Below are positions 30,345 to 39,628 of a stretch of DNA of 64,000 bases, in pieces (position 1 is the first letter of the stretch; each line of letters begins with the position of its first letter). The notes beneath the pieces are model-generated. The model was not told the DNA's origin, did no database searches, and saw only the letters and a list, made by a program, of their open reading frames with translations. The stretch is from Diacronema lutheri (lineage: Eukaryota > Haptophyta > Pavlovophyceae > Pavlovales > Pavlovaceae), in the NCBI GenBank assembly GCA_019448385.1, contig JAGTXO010000010.1, positions 372,001 through 436,000 of the forward strand. The letters are read 5' to 3'. The position numbers and the translations under genes were made by a program.

Positions 30345-31715
30345 ATGCTCACCGCGCTCCGGCGAGCTAGGCTGCGTGCGCCGGCGCCACGCGTGCAGCT
30401 GTGGCCGCACGCGCGCGACGCTTCGGTCCTTACGTGCGCAGTCGTCGCCGATGCGCGCCTGTCCGCTTCGAGGTTGCCGGCCATGCGGCACGCGCGGCTG
30501 CTGTGCAGGCCGGCGCCGCCTGGCTTTGGCGGCTTCTGGGGCCACGTGCGGCCGCAAAAGGGCCCGCCCGGCCAACCCACCGCGCAGCCTGCCGCCCAGC
30601 CCGCCGCTCAGCCCGTCGTGCGGCCCGCTGGCCAACCTGCCGCGCCAAAGCCGCCCGGTGGCGACGCGAAGGCCATCAAGCCCGAGCCGGCGACCGAGCC
30701 GGCGGCGGGCGGCGGCGGCGGCGCGCCCGGCGGCGGCGCGGGCGGCGGCGGCAACGGCGGGATCGGCGCGGGCCCCAAGTCAGGCGGGCCGTCACCGCCG
30801 CCGCCCGAGCCGCCCTCCGCGTACAACCAGAACGTGCTTCTCGCGCTCATGCTCCTCGTCGCGTTTAACTCATTCACGCGGCCGGGCCCAGACTCCAAGG
30901 AGCTCACGTTCCAGGAGTTCCACGCGAACTTGCTTGCGGCGGGGCTGGTGGACCACATCGTTGTTGTGAACAAATCGCGCGCCAAGGTCTTCCTCCGCTC
31001 CGACGCGCTCGCGCTCGCCGAGGCGGGCGGCGCGGGCGACCTGGGCGGCGCGCTCACTGCCGGCGCGCCCGCGCCAGCGCTCGCCGCGGCGGACGCGCAC
31101 GGGCTCTCGCGCTTCCACTTCTCGATCGGCTCAGTGCAGTCGCTCGAGCGCAAGCTTGAGCAGGCCCAGACCGAGCTGGGCATCCACCAGACAGACTTTG
31201 TGCCCGTGCTCTACGAGACAGAGAGCAGTTGGGCGAATGAGCTGTTCAAGATGGCGCCCTCGCTGGCGATCATCGCGCTGTGGCTGCTATTGCTGCGCGG
31301 CACGGGCGGGCTGGGCGGCGCGGGTGGCGGCGGCGGCGGCGGCGGCGGGCTTGGCGGCGCCGCGCGCAACATCTTTCAGGTCGGCAAGGCCAAGCCGAAC
31401 GTGATCAAGGCGGACAAGAAGCCGGACGTGACGTTCCGCGACGTTGCCGGCTGCGACGAGGCCAAGGGCGAGGTCGCCGAGTTCGTGACCTTCCTCAAAG
31501 AGACGGACAAATTCGCGAAGCTCGGCGCGCGCATGCCCAAGGGCGCGCTTCTCGTCGGCCCGCCCGGCACGGGCAAGACGATGCTCGCCAAGGCGACGGC
31601 GGGCGAGGCGTCTGTACCGTTCCTCTCGATCTCCGGCTCCGACTTCATCGAGATGTTCGTCGGCGTCGGCCCGAGCCGCGTGCGTGACCTCTTCGCGCAG
31701 GCGCGCGCGATGGCG

Positions 31716-31753
<38 letters not shown>

Positions 31754-33267
31754 CCGCAAGCGCGGACGCGGTGGCTTCGCCGGCGGGAACGACGAGCGCG
31801 AGAACACGCTCAACCAGCTGCTCGTCGAGATGGACGGCTTCAACACGACGTCCGGCATCGTGATCCTCGCGGCGACGAACCGCGCCGACATCCTCGACGA
31901 CGCGCTGCTCCGGCCCGGCCGTTTCGACCGGCAGATTCTCGTCGATTTGCCCGACGTCACAGGGCGGCGTGACATCTTCGTCACGCACCTCGCCAAGATC
32001 AAGCTCGGCGTCGACGTCGAGTCGACCGCGCAGACGATGGCGTCGCTCACGCCCGGCTTCTCCGGCGCGGACATCGCGAACGTGTGCAACGAGGCCGCGC
32101 TGCACGCCGCGCGCCAGCAGTCGGACGCTGTCGGGCTTGAGCACTTCCATTCGGCGATCGACCGCGTCGTCGGCGGCCTCGAGAAGAAGACCAAGGTCAT
32201 GTCCGAGCTCGAGCGGACGACGGTCGCGCACCACGAGGCGGGGCACGCGACTGTCGGCTGGTTCCTCGAGCACGCCTCCCCGCTTCTCAAAGTGAGCATT
32301 GTGCCGCGCGGCCGCGCGGCACTCGGCTATGCGCAGTATGTGCCCAAGGAGGCAAAGCTCTCGACCAAGGCAGAGATGATCGACACGATCTGCATGATGC
32401 TCGGCGGCAGGTGGGCGCTGCGCCGGCCGCGCGTGCCGCCGCCGCGCGCGCCGGCCGCCGCGCCGCGCCGTCGCCGCGCCGCGCACATTGCCGTTCGCGC
32501 CGTTCCCGCCGTTCCCGCCGTTCCCGCCGTTCCCGCCGTTCCCGCCGTTCCCGCCGTTCCCGCCGTTCCCGCCGTTCCCGCCGTTCCCGCCGTTCCCGCC
32601 GTTCCCGCCGTTCCCGCCGTTCCCGCCGTTCCCGCCGTTCCCGCCGTTCCCGCCGTTCCCGCCGTTCCCGCCGCTGAGTGCGAACCACCCCACCCGCCGC
32701 GCGCCCCGTCCTCCGCGGTATCTGCCGGTGGCGCCGCGCGCGCTCGCCGCACGCACGCGCAGGATCGCAGAGCGCCTTTTCTTCAACAAGATCACGACGG
32801 GCGCGCAGGATGACCTGCAGAAGGTGACGCGCCTTGCCTACTCGCTCGTAACCACCTACGGGATGAATGATCTGATGGGCAACGTGTCGTACCCGCCAAC
32901 CAAGCCGGGCGACTTTGCGTCGACGCGGCCTTACTCGGAGCAGACGGCCGAGCTCGTTGACCGCGAGGTGCGCGCTCTCGTCGACGGCGCGTACGAGCGC
33001 ACGATGGCGTTACTCACCGACAAGAAGCACCTTGCAAAGAAGCTTGCTGAGCTGCTGCTCGAGAAGGAGGTGATCATGAAGGACGACGTCATCTCCGTGC
33101 TCGGGCCGAGGCCGTGGGCCGAGCTCAACTCGTACGCGGAGCTGACGACGGGCGAGAAGGACGCGCCCCCGCCGCCCCGTGACAACGGGCCTGATCTCAG
33201 GCCCCCGCCCGACGGGTCGTCGCCATCGCCGTCCGTCGCCTCAACCGAGCTGCACAGGCCGCTGTGA
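30345..33267 (+). CDS. AFG3: Mitochondrial m-AAA protease (FtsH/AFG3L2/Yta12 family), two exons
   Basis: Exons 30345-32410 and 32763-33267 give 856 aa. An Arg-rich presequence is followed by a Pro/Ala/Gly-rich linker. A first membrane helix is near 165-180, then the FtsH extracellular domain and a second helix near 308-322. The AAA module has Walker A GPPGTGKT (~405), [15 protein letters not shown] and ATNRAD. The zinc protease motif is HEAGH (~630). The exon join restores [11 protein letters not shown], as in all family members. The C terminus [14 protein letters not shown] is the AFG3 signature. It degrades misfolded inner-membrane proteins as a hexamer facing the matrix. The 352 bp intron contains a large minisatellite. 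Confidence 0.95.
32495..32672 (+). repeat. 9 bp minisatellite (CCGTTCCCG)n, about 20 copies, inside the AFG3 intron
   Basis: CCGTTCCCG is repeated almost without change over ~175 bp. The unit is pyrimidine-rich on the coding strand and ends about 90 bp before the acceptor, so it acts as part of a long polypyrimidine region. A frame reads through it but this is an intron artefact. Confidence 0.95.
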
Positions 33268-33379
33268 CTGCCATGCGCGCCGCGCCAGGCGCGCTCTCGC
33301 CTCTCGGTTCTGACGCTGCTCCCGCCAATGTGCTCTGTACAGTCCTGAAAATACAAACGACGGCGGGGATTCGGACGAA

Positions 33380-34453
33380 TCAGCGGTCGGCGTCGGCACG
33401 GTTGCGCTCTGGCGAGTGCGGCGCGGCGGCGAGGGCGAGGCCGGGCATCCTCCCCGCAAGCAGATAGCACATCGTCGCGACCGCGCAAAAGGGCACGGTG
33501 AGCGCGGGCGCAGCGAAGCTGCCGCACACCGCCTTCGCCGCGCCAAACGCGACGGCTGTCGCCGCGGCGCCGCCTACGGCGAGCGCGGCGGACTGGCGCG
33601 TGGGCGTGAAGAAGACCGCGACGGCGAGCGACGTGAGCGCAGGGTTGAAGCCCCACAGCCCGTGCGCGATCTCCGCCGAGTCGGCGCCGACGAGCGCGCC
33701 GACTGCGCTGCCGGTCGCAGAGCCAACGAGCAGCGCGCCCGCGCACGCCGGAGAGTACGTGGCTGCGACGACGGCGAGGACGGCAGCGCCGCACGTCGCC
33801 GAGTCGGCGACAAAGATCTGCGATACGCCGCGCAGCGGCGCCGACGCGAGCTCCCACGCCGTGGCGGGCGCGGGCGCGGTCGCGCCGACGAGCGGCCTGG
33901 CGTGCAATAGCGCGCACAGCGCGACCGCATTGAACGCGAGCGTCCACTGCGGCACGCGCCCCATGCTCGGGCCGAGCACGGCGGCAACGAAAGGCGAGGC
34001 GGCGGCGCCCACCGCGGTCGCGAGCGGCACGCCCATCGGCCCGACGCCCGCCATGGGCAGGAAGACGGAGAAAGCGCACCCGACAAGACACCCGTTGTAC
34101 GAGGCCAGCCCGTCGGCGCGCGCGGACGAGTCGAGGCGCGCGCCGGCCGAGACGGCGTGCGCGACGGCCGTGCCCATGCTCGCGTACAGCGCGAGCAGCG
34201 GGTCGGCGAGCGAGAGCGCGAAGAGGAGGCCGCCGCCCGTCGCGGCCGAGTTGCAGAAGAGCACCTGCCCAACGCCGCGCAGCATCGCGTCCGCGGCGGG
34301 CGGCAGGTGCGGAGGCGGCGAGCCCGCGTGCGTATCTGCAGGAGGCGAAGGCGCGCGCGCCTCGCCGCTCGCGCCGCGCCGGTGTGCGCACGCCGCGTGC
34401 GGCCACGCTCGCGTCCGCAGCGCGACCGATCGCGAAAAGGCGCGCAACATCAT
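33380..34453 (-). CDS. Urea transporter (SLC14/UT family)
   Basis: 357 aa. A ~55-residue basic, Pro-rich N terminus precedes LRGVGQVLFCNSAATGG, the first family signature. Hydrophobic helices follow in two homologous halves; the second starts LRGVSQIFVADSATCG and contains GLWGFNPALTSLAV, the UT filter region. About ten membrane segments are visible. It is a passive channel for urea, useful to an alga that scavenges nitrogen. Length is as usual for bacterial and vertebrate UTs. The gene is divergent, by 74 bp, from the radical SAM gene. Confidence 0.82.
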   Translation of the reverse strand: MMLRAFSRSVALRTRAWPHAACAHRRGASGEARAPSPPADTHAGSPPPHLPPAADAMLRGVGQVLFCNSAATGGGLLFALSLADPLLALYASMGTAVAHAVSAGARLDSSARADGLASYNGCLVGCAFSVFLPMAGVGPMGVPLATAVGAAASPFVAAVLGPSMGRVPQWTLAFNAVALCALLHARPLVGATAPAPATAWELASAPLRGVSQIFVADSATCGAAVLAVVAATYSPACAGALLVGSATGSAVGALVGADSAEIAHGLWGFNPALTSLAVAVFFTPTRQSAALAVGGAAATAVAFGAAKAVCGSFAAPALTVPFCAVATMCYLLAGRMPGLALAAAPHSPERNRADADR

Positions 34454-34527
34454 AGTTTAAAAGTCTCTTGTCCGGTCGGAAATCGAACGTCGGTCATCAG
34501 GAGGACGGCCGCCCCTTGGCGACGGCC

Positions 34528-35920
34528 ATGCTGGCGCGCCGATGCATCGCGACGCGCGCCGGCCCCAGGCTGGCGGAGGAGGCGGCGGTGGCAGCAGTGG
34601 CGGGGACGCCCTCGGGCGCGCGCGCGGCGCGCGCGATCGAGACGTGGGAGCGCGTCACGCGCAAGCGCGCCGCCCGCCGCGCTCTCGACGACCTCGGCGT
34701 GCCGTCGCTCGCGGACGGGTTGCGAGCCAAGGGCCTCGCGCTGCCCACGCGCACGGCGCTGCCGACGACGCTGCAGGTGAACATCGGATTGACGTGCAAC
34801 CTCGCGTGCACGCACTGCCACGTCGAGTCGTCCCCATCGCGCTCCGAGACCATGTCCGCCGCGACCGCTACGCGCGTGCTCCAACTGCTCGAGGCGACGC
34901 CGTCGATCGAGACGCTCGACATCACCGGCGGCGCGCCCGAGATGCACGCCGCGTTCCCAGAGCTGGTGCGCGGTGCACGCGCGCTCGGTGTGCGCGTCAT
35001 CGACCGGTGCAATCTCACCGTCCTTCATCGCCCGGGAATGGAAGGCATGCCGACCTTCCTCTACGACAACGGCGTCGATGTCGTCGCGTCGCTCCCGTGC
35101 TACTCGGAAGCCAACGTCGAGAAGCAGCGCGGCGACGGCGCGTTTCTCGGCTCGATCCGCGCGCTGCAGCAGCTGAATAGCCTCGGCTACGCTGGTGGGC
35201 CCAGTACACCCGCCGCCAACGCCGCCAACGCCGCCGCCGCTGCCGCCGCGCCGCCGCCGCCGGCTGCGCCGCCGCCGCCGTCGCCGCCCGCGGCGGCCGC
35301 GCTGCGCGCGCGCGGTGCGAGAGCCGATCGCGCGCCGCGGCTCGACCTTGTATACAACCCGGGCGGTGCGTTCCTCCCGCCGTCGCAGTCCGCCCTCGAG
35401 GCCGCGTACCGCGCTAAGCTCGCCGCTGATTGGGGCATCGCTTTTGATTCGCTATTTTGCATGGCCAATATGCCCATCAAACGGTTCGCCGACGAGCTGC
35501 GCGAGGCCGGACAGCTCGGAGCCTACCTGCAACTGCTGCTCGACGCTTTCAACCCGGAAAACCTCAACGCGACCATGTGCCGCTCGATGGTGCACGTGGC
35601 GTACGACGGTGGGCGCACGCTCTGCCCGGCGCGCCCGCCGCAGCCGTGCGCGCGCCGCGGCCGCGCGCGCGCGCGCGCGCGCTGACGTTCGCCGCGGCGC
35701 CCATGCCCGCCGCCGACGCCGGCGCGTGCCGTCCGGCCGGCGCTCGCCCGCAGGCTCGATCCACGACTGTGACTTCAACTACGCGCTCGGCATTCCGCCG
35801 GCCAACCCGCGCAGGCGCACCGTTTTTCAATTGGACTCGAGCTTTGCCGAGATGGCGGACGAGCCCATCGGCTTTGGGCACCACTGCTGGGGATGCGTCG
35901 CCGGCGCAGGCTCCTCCTGA
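34528..35920 (+). CDS. arsS: ArsS-like arsenosugar-biosynthesis radical SAM protein, two or three exons
   Basis: Exons 34528-35608 and 35754-35920 (intron GTGGGCGC...GCAG, 145 bp) give 415 aa from the first ATG. The N terminus is mitochondrial or plastid-like. The radical SAM cluster is CNLACTHCHVE (CxxxCxxC). SIETLDITGGAPEMH, RCNLTVL, ASLPCYSEANVEKQRG and LDLVYNPGGAFLPP follow, all diagnostic of the ArsS/DUF3641 group. That group moves a deoxyadenosyl unit to dimethylarsenite. The last exon has HDCDFN and HHCWGCVAGAGSS, but the terminal Cys-Gly-Gly common in the family is absent. An Ala/Pro-rich block at 35195-35323 starts GTGGGCCC, ends GAG and is a multiple of three; it is either a linker or an unspliced intron. 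Confidence 0.85.
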
Positions 35921-36227
35921 CAGGGGGCCCTGTAGGCGCCCGCAGCCCGTTCCCTCGCTTCGACCCCAAGCTGCGAGGCCGGCGAGCAGCGCACTGCGTG
36001 GCCCGTGCGGCGCCGGCGGGCACTGCACGGGGACGAGCGTCACCGTCGAGCGCGTGCCACCCCGCGAGCCGACGGCAAGCTGCACACCACGGGCCGTGGG
36101 CGCGCGCACGACAGGTGAAAGCGCAGCTTCGGGGCGCTGTGACGACGAAGTTCACGCAGCCGCGCGAATGACGCTCCTGGCGGCAAAACGGGCAACACCC
36201 GCCCGCCAGGCGCTGACAAGCGCGGAT

Positions 36228-36229
<2 letters not shown>

Positions 36230-36299
<70 letters not shown>
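36230..36299 (+). repeat. (TG)n followed by a 58-base poly-G run
   Basis: Six TG units lead into 58 consecutive G (36242-36299) and then a G/A stretch. The assembled length is uncertain because such runs are hard to sequence. Confidence 0.95.
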
Positions 36300-36300
<1 letters not shown>

Positions 36301-36961
36301 GGAGGGGAGGGAGACGATGGTGGTGCAGGGGGCAGAACAGGTCTCTGGCACCACCGAAAAAAAAAAAAAACAAGGAGAACAGGAGCGGGGCGTAGAAATA
36401 CGCCGGTGTTGGTTGTTGGGGTCCCTGGCCCCTCCGCCGCCATTCGACGGTGTACCCCAAAGCCATGCGCACGCGGCGTGCAATCCGGCACGCCCACGGG
36501 CTCGGAGCACGAGCTCCCCGGGCCGACGCGGCTCGGCGAGCGACTCACGGGGCAACGCGGCATGTTGCATGCCGCTCCGCAACCGTCCTCAAGCGCCCAT
36601 CCCACACGGGATGCCCCCACGGGAAAGGCACTCTCGGGTCCACGTCCCACGTCAGACGGCCATGTTTGCCACGCGCGCGTAGGGTGGGTCGCGTACATGG
36701 GAGGGCGGGATGATGGCCCGCAAGGGGCCACCGCCCGGCAAGCCCTGAGGGGAGCCTCGGACGTAGAACTCCTGGCGAGATCCTGTGCGCCGGTACACTG
36801 CGAGCATTGCAGCGCATGTGCGCCGGCAGGATGCTCGAGCTGCGCCGGGTCCCAGCCAACCTCCTCCCCCTTGTCGGCGACCGACAGCCCGCTCACGGAC
36901 CGGGCATCCTCAAACGAGGCGGGGGGGGGGGGGTGTGGATCAACTGGACCCGATCCGGAGG

Positions 36962-37090
36962 CGCTACAAACGTTTAAAATACTAACGACGCTTACAGGCA
37001 GGAGGGGCGCGCACGGGGCCGAGGCTGGACAAACGGATAAAATACTAACGACGCTGTCCGACGGGTCAACAGATGGGGTCAGGAAGTGCG
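36962..37090 (-). repeat. Dispersed ~100 bp repeat, copy 2, partly doubled
   Basis: Reverse complement of the 945-1045 and 42440-42545 core: GGGGCCGAGGCTGGACAAACG. On the plus strand it is preceded by AAAATACTAACGACGCTTACAG, given here as TACTAAC and CTTACAG. A second ATACTAACGACGCT follows at ~37040 with GACGGGTCA. A short relic (AACGGATAAAATA) recurs near 37480. Confidence 0.6.
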
Positions 37091-37609
37091 CAGCGAGGCG
37101 CCAGGCGGAGCAGGCCCAAAGGCCCACTCGCGCCTAGCCACCGCGCGCCGCCGCCCGCGCGCCGCCGCACCGGTGGCCGCCGTCAATCACACCACCGGCC
37201 GACGCGCACGCGCACGCCGAGGCCCGAAGATCGTCGGCGACGACCGCCACCCCCGAGCCGCCGCCTGCCACGTCGCCAAGCCGCCCGCCGCCGCTGCAGA
37301 GCGCGACGCCCGCCGCCAGCGAGCCGCCGCCCTCCCCGCCGCGTCGCAGCCCCCTGCCGCCGCCGCGAAGCGTACCGCCACCCGCCGCCAGCGTGGCAAG
37401 CGCCGCGATGCTGGCCGCGTGGCCGCGCACGCGCGCCCCGCCATCCCCAAACCCACCGACCGGGGCGAAAAGTACGTTGTAAACGGATAAAATAGGGGAG
37501 GAGGACACGATGGCGGAAGGCAGAGTCCTCCTCCTCCTCAAGCCGACGGCGTGCGCGCATCCTTGTCGTGCGCGGCGCGCCTTGAAAAGTGGAAGGGACC
37601 CCGTTCCGT

Positions 37610-39487
37610 TTACAGTAGCCGATCCGCCCACGCGCGCTCGACGTCGCTCGCACGGCGACGCAGCGCAATGGCGGCCGCCGACGCGCCGAGCGCGAGCGCG
37701 GCGGCAGCGCCGAGCGCGGCCGCCGGCGCGATCGGCCAAGCGCGCGTGCGCCACGGCGACCACGCGAGCAGTGTGGCCGCGCCGAACGCGTCGTCGATCG
37801 GCTGCGCTCGCGCCGATCGCTGCGCTTCAACCATCGCAAACGGCGGCCACGCCGCGGCGGCGGCCATGGCGGCGGCGGAGCCGGTGGCGGGGCGCACGCG
37901 TGACACCGCGTCGCTCCTGAGCGCGCGGTGCGCATATACGTGGACCGAGTCGTCGGCCTCCGCCTCTGCGTCGCAGACGCGCGTGAGCGGGATGGCGCGT
38001 GAGTCGAGCGAGTAACACACGCATTCGGGGGGGGTGCCCGCGCCGCGCGGCGACGGGCCGACGGCGAAGAAGTCAAACGCGACGCAGCGTTCGGCGCAAA
38101 GATCGACCGCCGCGCGCCCACGGTGCTTGCGCCCGCCGCCGACGGGCCCGAGGTTGACGACGGCGAGCGAGGAGACGCGCGCCGAGTGGATCGCGACGGG
38201 CAGGTCGGCCATCATTGAGCTGAGGCGCACGCAGCCGAGGTGCTCTGTCGGCGGCAGCTTGAGGCGGTCCGGGTCTGACGAGCCGCCCCCGCACGCGCAG
38301 CAGTGCACCTCCGGATTGTTGTGCGCAGGTCCGGCGAATCGCGAGATGGAGCCGGCCGCGCACCAGCCCTGCACTTCGAAGACGCCGCAGCCGAGCCCGG
38401 TCGGCTCCGTCCATGGCTGTGTGCGCTCACCGTTTGGGCCCGCGCGCACGCCCGAGGGCAGGTCGGTGCACGGGCCGGCAGACCGCGAGAGCAACGGCGC
38501 GGGCGGGCTGAGCGGCGGCGAGGGCGACCACTCGCGCGGCAAGCCGCCGCCGCACGCGCAGCAGTTGCGCTCCGGGTATCCACCGCGCCAACCGCCGTGC
38601 ACGCGCTCGTCGACGACGAGGCCAGCCACGCAATGCCCGCCACGCGCGAGGTCGGCGCAGCCTAGCAGGCCAGGCGAGAGCCAGCGCGGCCGATCATAAC
38701 ACGCCACCGCTTCGGCCCCATCGCTCGCGCCGCCGCTCGCACCGCCGCCACTCGCGCCATGGCCGCTGTCGCCGCCGTCGCCACCGCCGCTGCCGCCGCT
38801 GCCGCCGCTGCGAGCCGGCAGCGCGCCGCCGGCCAGCGCGGCGCGCGTGAACTCGGGTGCAAACGTCTCGTACATGACGAAGCGCGGGTCCGGCTGCGCG
38901 TCCGCCACCTCGTCGCGCGTGCAGCCGTAGCAGAAACCGAGTTCCTGCGAGAAGGCAAAGTACACGAGAAGCGACCCATCCATGCGCGAGCGCGGCAGCG
39001 CGGCGACCGCCGCGCGGCAATCGCGCGGCGACGTGGAGAGCATCGAGGCGGGCCAATGGCGGTCGCCGCAAAAATGGCCAGGGTGGCCGGGTGGCACCGG
39101 CAGCGCGTCAGCCGCCGTATCGGGCGAGCCCGCCACCAGCTCCTGCGCGGCTCGCGCCCGAGGCACGGGCGGAGGCGCGGGCGGCGCGGGCGGCGACGGG
39201 GGCGCGGCAGGCATATCGCGCGGCGGTGGATGCGTCGACAAGTGTGTAGGGGTAGGCGACGGCGGCGCCGCCGAGATGATGTGCAGTCCCTTCCAACGAG
39301 CAGCGCCGGATGGCGCCGTGCCCGTCGTATTGGCGCCCGCGCGGCTCATGAAGAGGGAAAGTGGGCTCCACCCCTCGGCTGCGAGCAGCACAGGCGTCGC
39401 GCCTAGCTGCGCGAGCGATAACGCGCCGCCCACCAACGCGCTCGCCGCCAGCACGGCCGCCACAGCGGCCGCGCACCTCCGACCCAT
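37610..39487 (-). CDS. Cys-rich cell-surface protein with two ShK-like repeats, WSC-like domain and C-terminal membrane helix
   Basis: 625 aa. A signal anchor (about 8-36) is followed by a Pro-rich stalk. A ~90-residue region around CYGCTRDEV comes next, then two repeats, each ending NCCACGGG or HCCACGGG after a spaced C-x-D...W...GC...C pattern (about 263-315 and 340-400). A WSC/PAN-like region follows: HLGCVRLSS, SLAVVNLGP, CAERCVAFDFFAVG, CVCYS. The last 45 residues have one membrane helix and a basic tail. Such CCACGGG repeats are frequent in algal secreted proteins, but I know no function for them. Surface recognition or wall anchoring is possible. The Gly/Ser run near 228-255 is a linker. 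Confidence 0.65.
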   Translation of the reverse strand: MGRRCAAAVAAVLAASALVGGALSLAQLGATPVLLAAEGWSPLSLFMSRAGANTTGTAPSGAARWKGLHIISAAPPSPTPTHLSTHPPPRDMPAAPPSPPAPPAPPPVPRARAAQELVAGSPDTAADALPVPPGHPGHFCGDRHWPASMLSTSPRDCRAAVAALPRSRMDGSLLVYFAFSQELGFCYGCTRDEVADAQPDPRFVMYETFAPEFTRAALAGGALPARSGGSGGSGGGDGGDSGHGASGGGASGGASDGAEAVACYDRPRWLSPGLLGCADLARGGHCVAGLVVDERVHGGWRGGYPERNCCACGGGLPREWSPSPPLSPPAPLLSRSAGPCTDLPSGVRAGPNGERTQPWTEPTGLGCGVFEVQGWCAAGSISRFAGPAHNNPEVHCCACGGGSSDPDRLKLPPTEHLGCVRLSSMMADLPVAIHSARVSSLAVVNLGPVGGGRKHRGRAAVDLCAERCVAFDFFAVGPSPRGAGTPPECVCYSLDSRAIPLTRVCDAEAEADDSVHVYAHRALRSDAVSRVRPATGSAAAMAAAAAWPPFAMVEAQRSARAQPIDDAFGAATLLAWSPWRTRAWPIAPAAALGAAAALALGASAAAIALRRRASDVERAWADRLL

Positions 39488-39583
39488 CCCGAGGGGCGAT
39501 CCCCAAAAAGGGAGAGAGCGCTTTCAGTTTCAGAATCCGGGTGAACGCTCGTTACCCGCGGTCACATTCGTCACGCGGTTCGC

Positions 39584-39591
39584 GCGGGAAA
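39584..39591. promoter_or_regulatory. E2F/DP-like site upstream of the HMG-box gene
   Basis: GCGGGAAA, the reverse complement of TTTCCCGC, lies 37 bp before the start codon and fits TTTSSCGC. Confidence 0.42.
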
Positions 39592-39628
39592 AGCGGAGCC
39601 GGTGGTGGGCTGGTGGCGGTAGGCCGGC

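Larger units (their letters stand above)
35921..37609. other. Intergenic region with homopolymer and repeats; no gene supported
   Basis: Apart from the poly-G run and the repeat pair listed separately, it holds a short hairpin (36178-36214, arms CCTGGCGG/CCGCCAGG) and a second G run near 36921-36933. GC-rich sequence follows in which long frames on both strands show no domain or plausible start. Confidence 0.6.

Noticed and set aside
31287-32795. Minus-strand frame with a long Gly-Asn run
   Set aside because: Antisense of AFG3 and of the intron minisatellite; the Gly-Asn run is only the 9 bp repeat read backwards.
37073-37495. Arg/Pro-rich frames on the plus strand
   Set aside because: Two overlapping frames of equal quality and no conserved motif; typical GC-rich noise.
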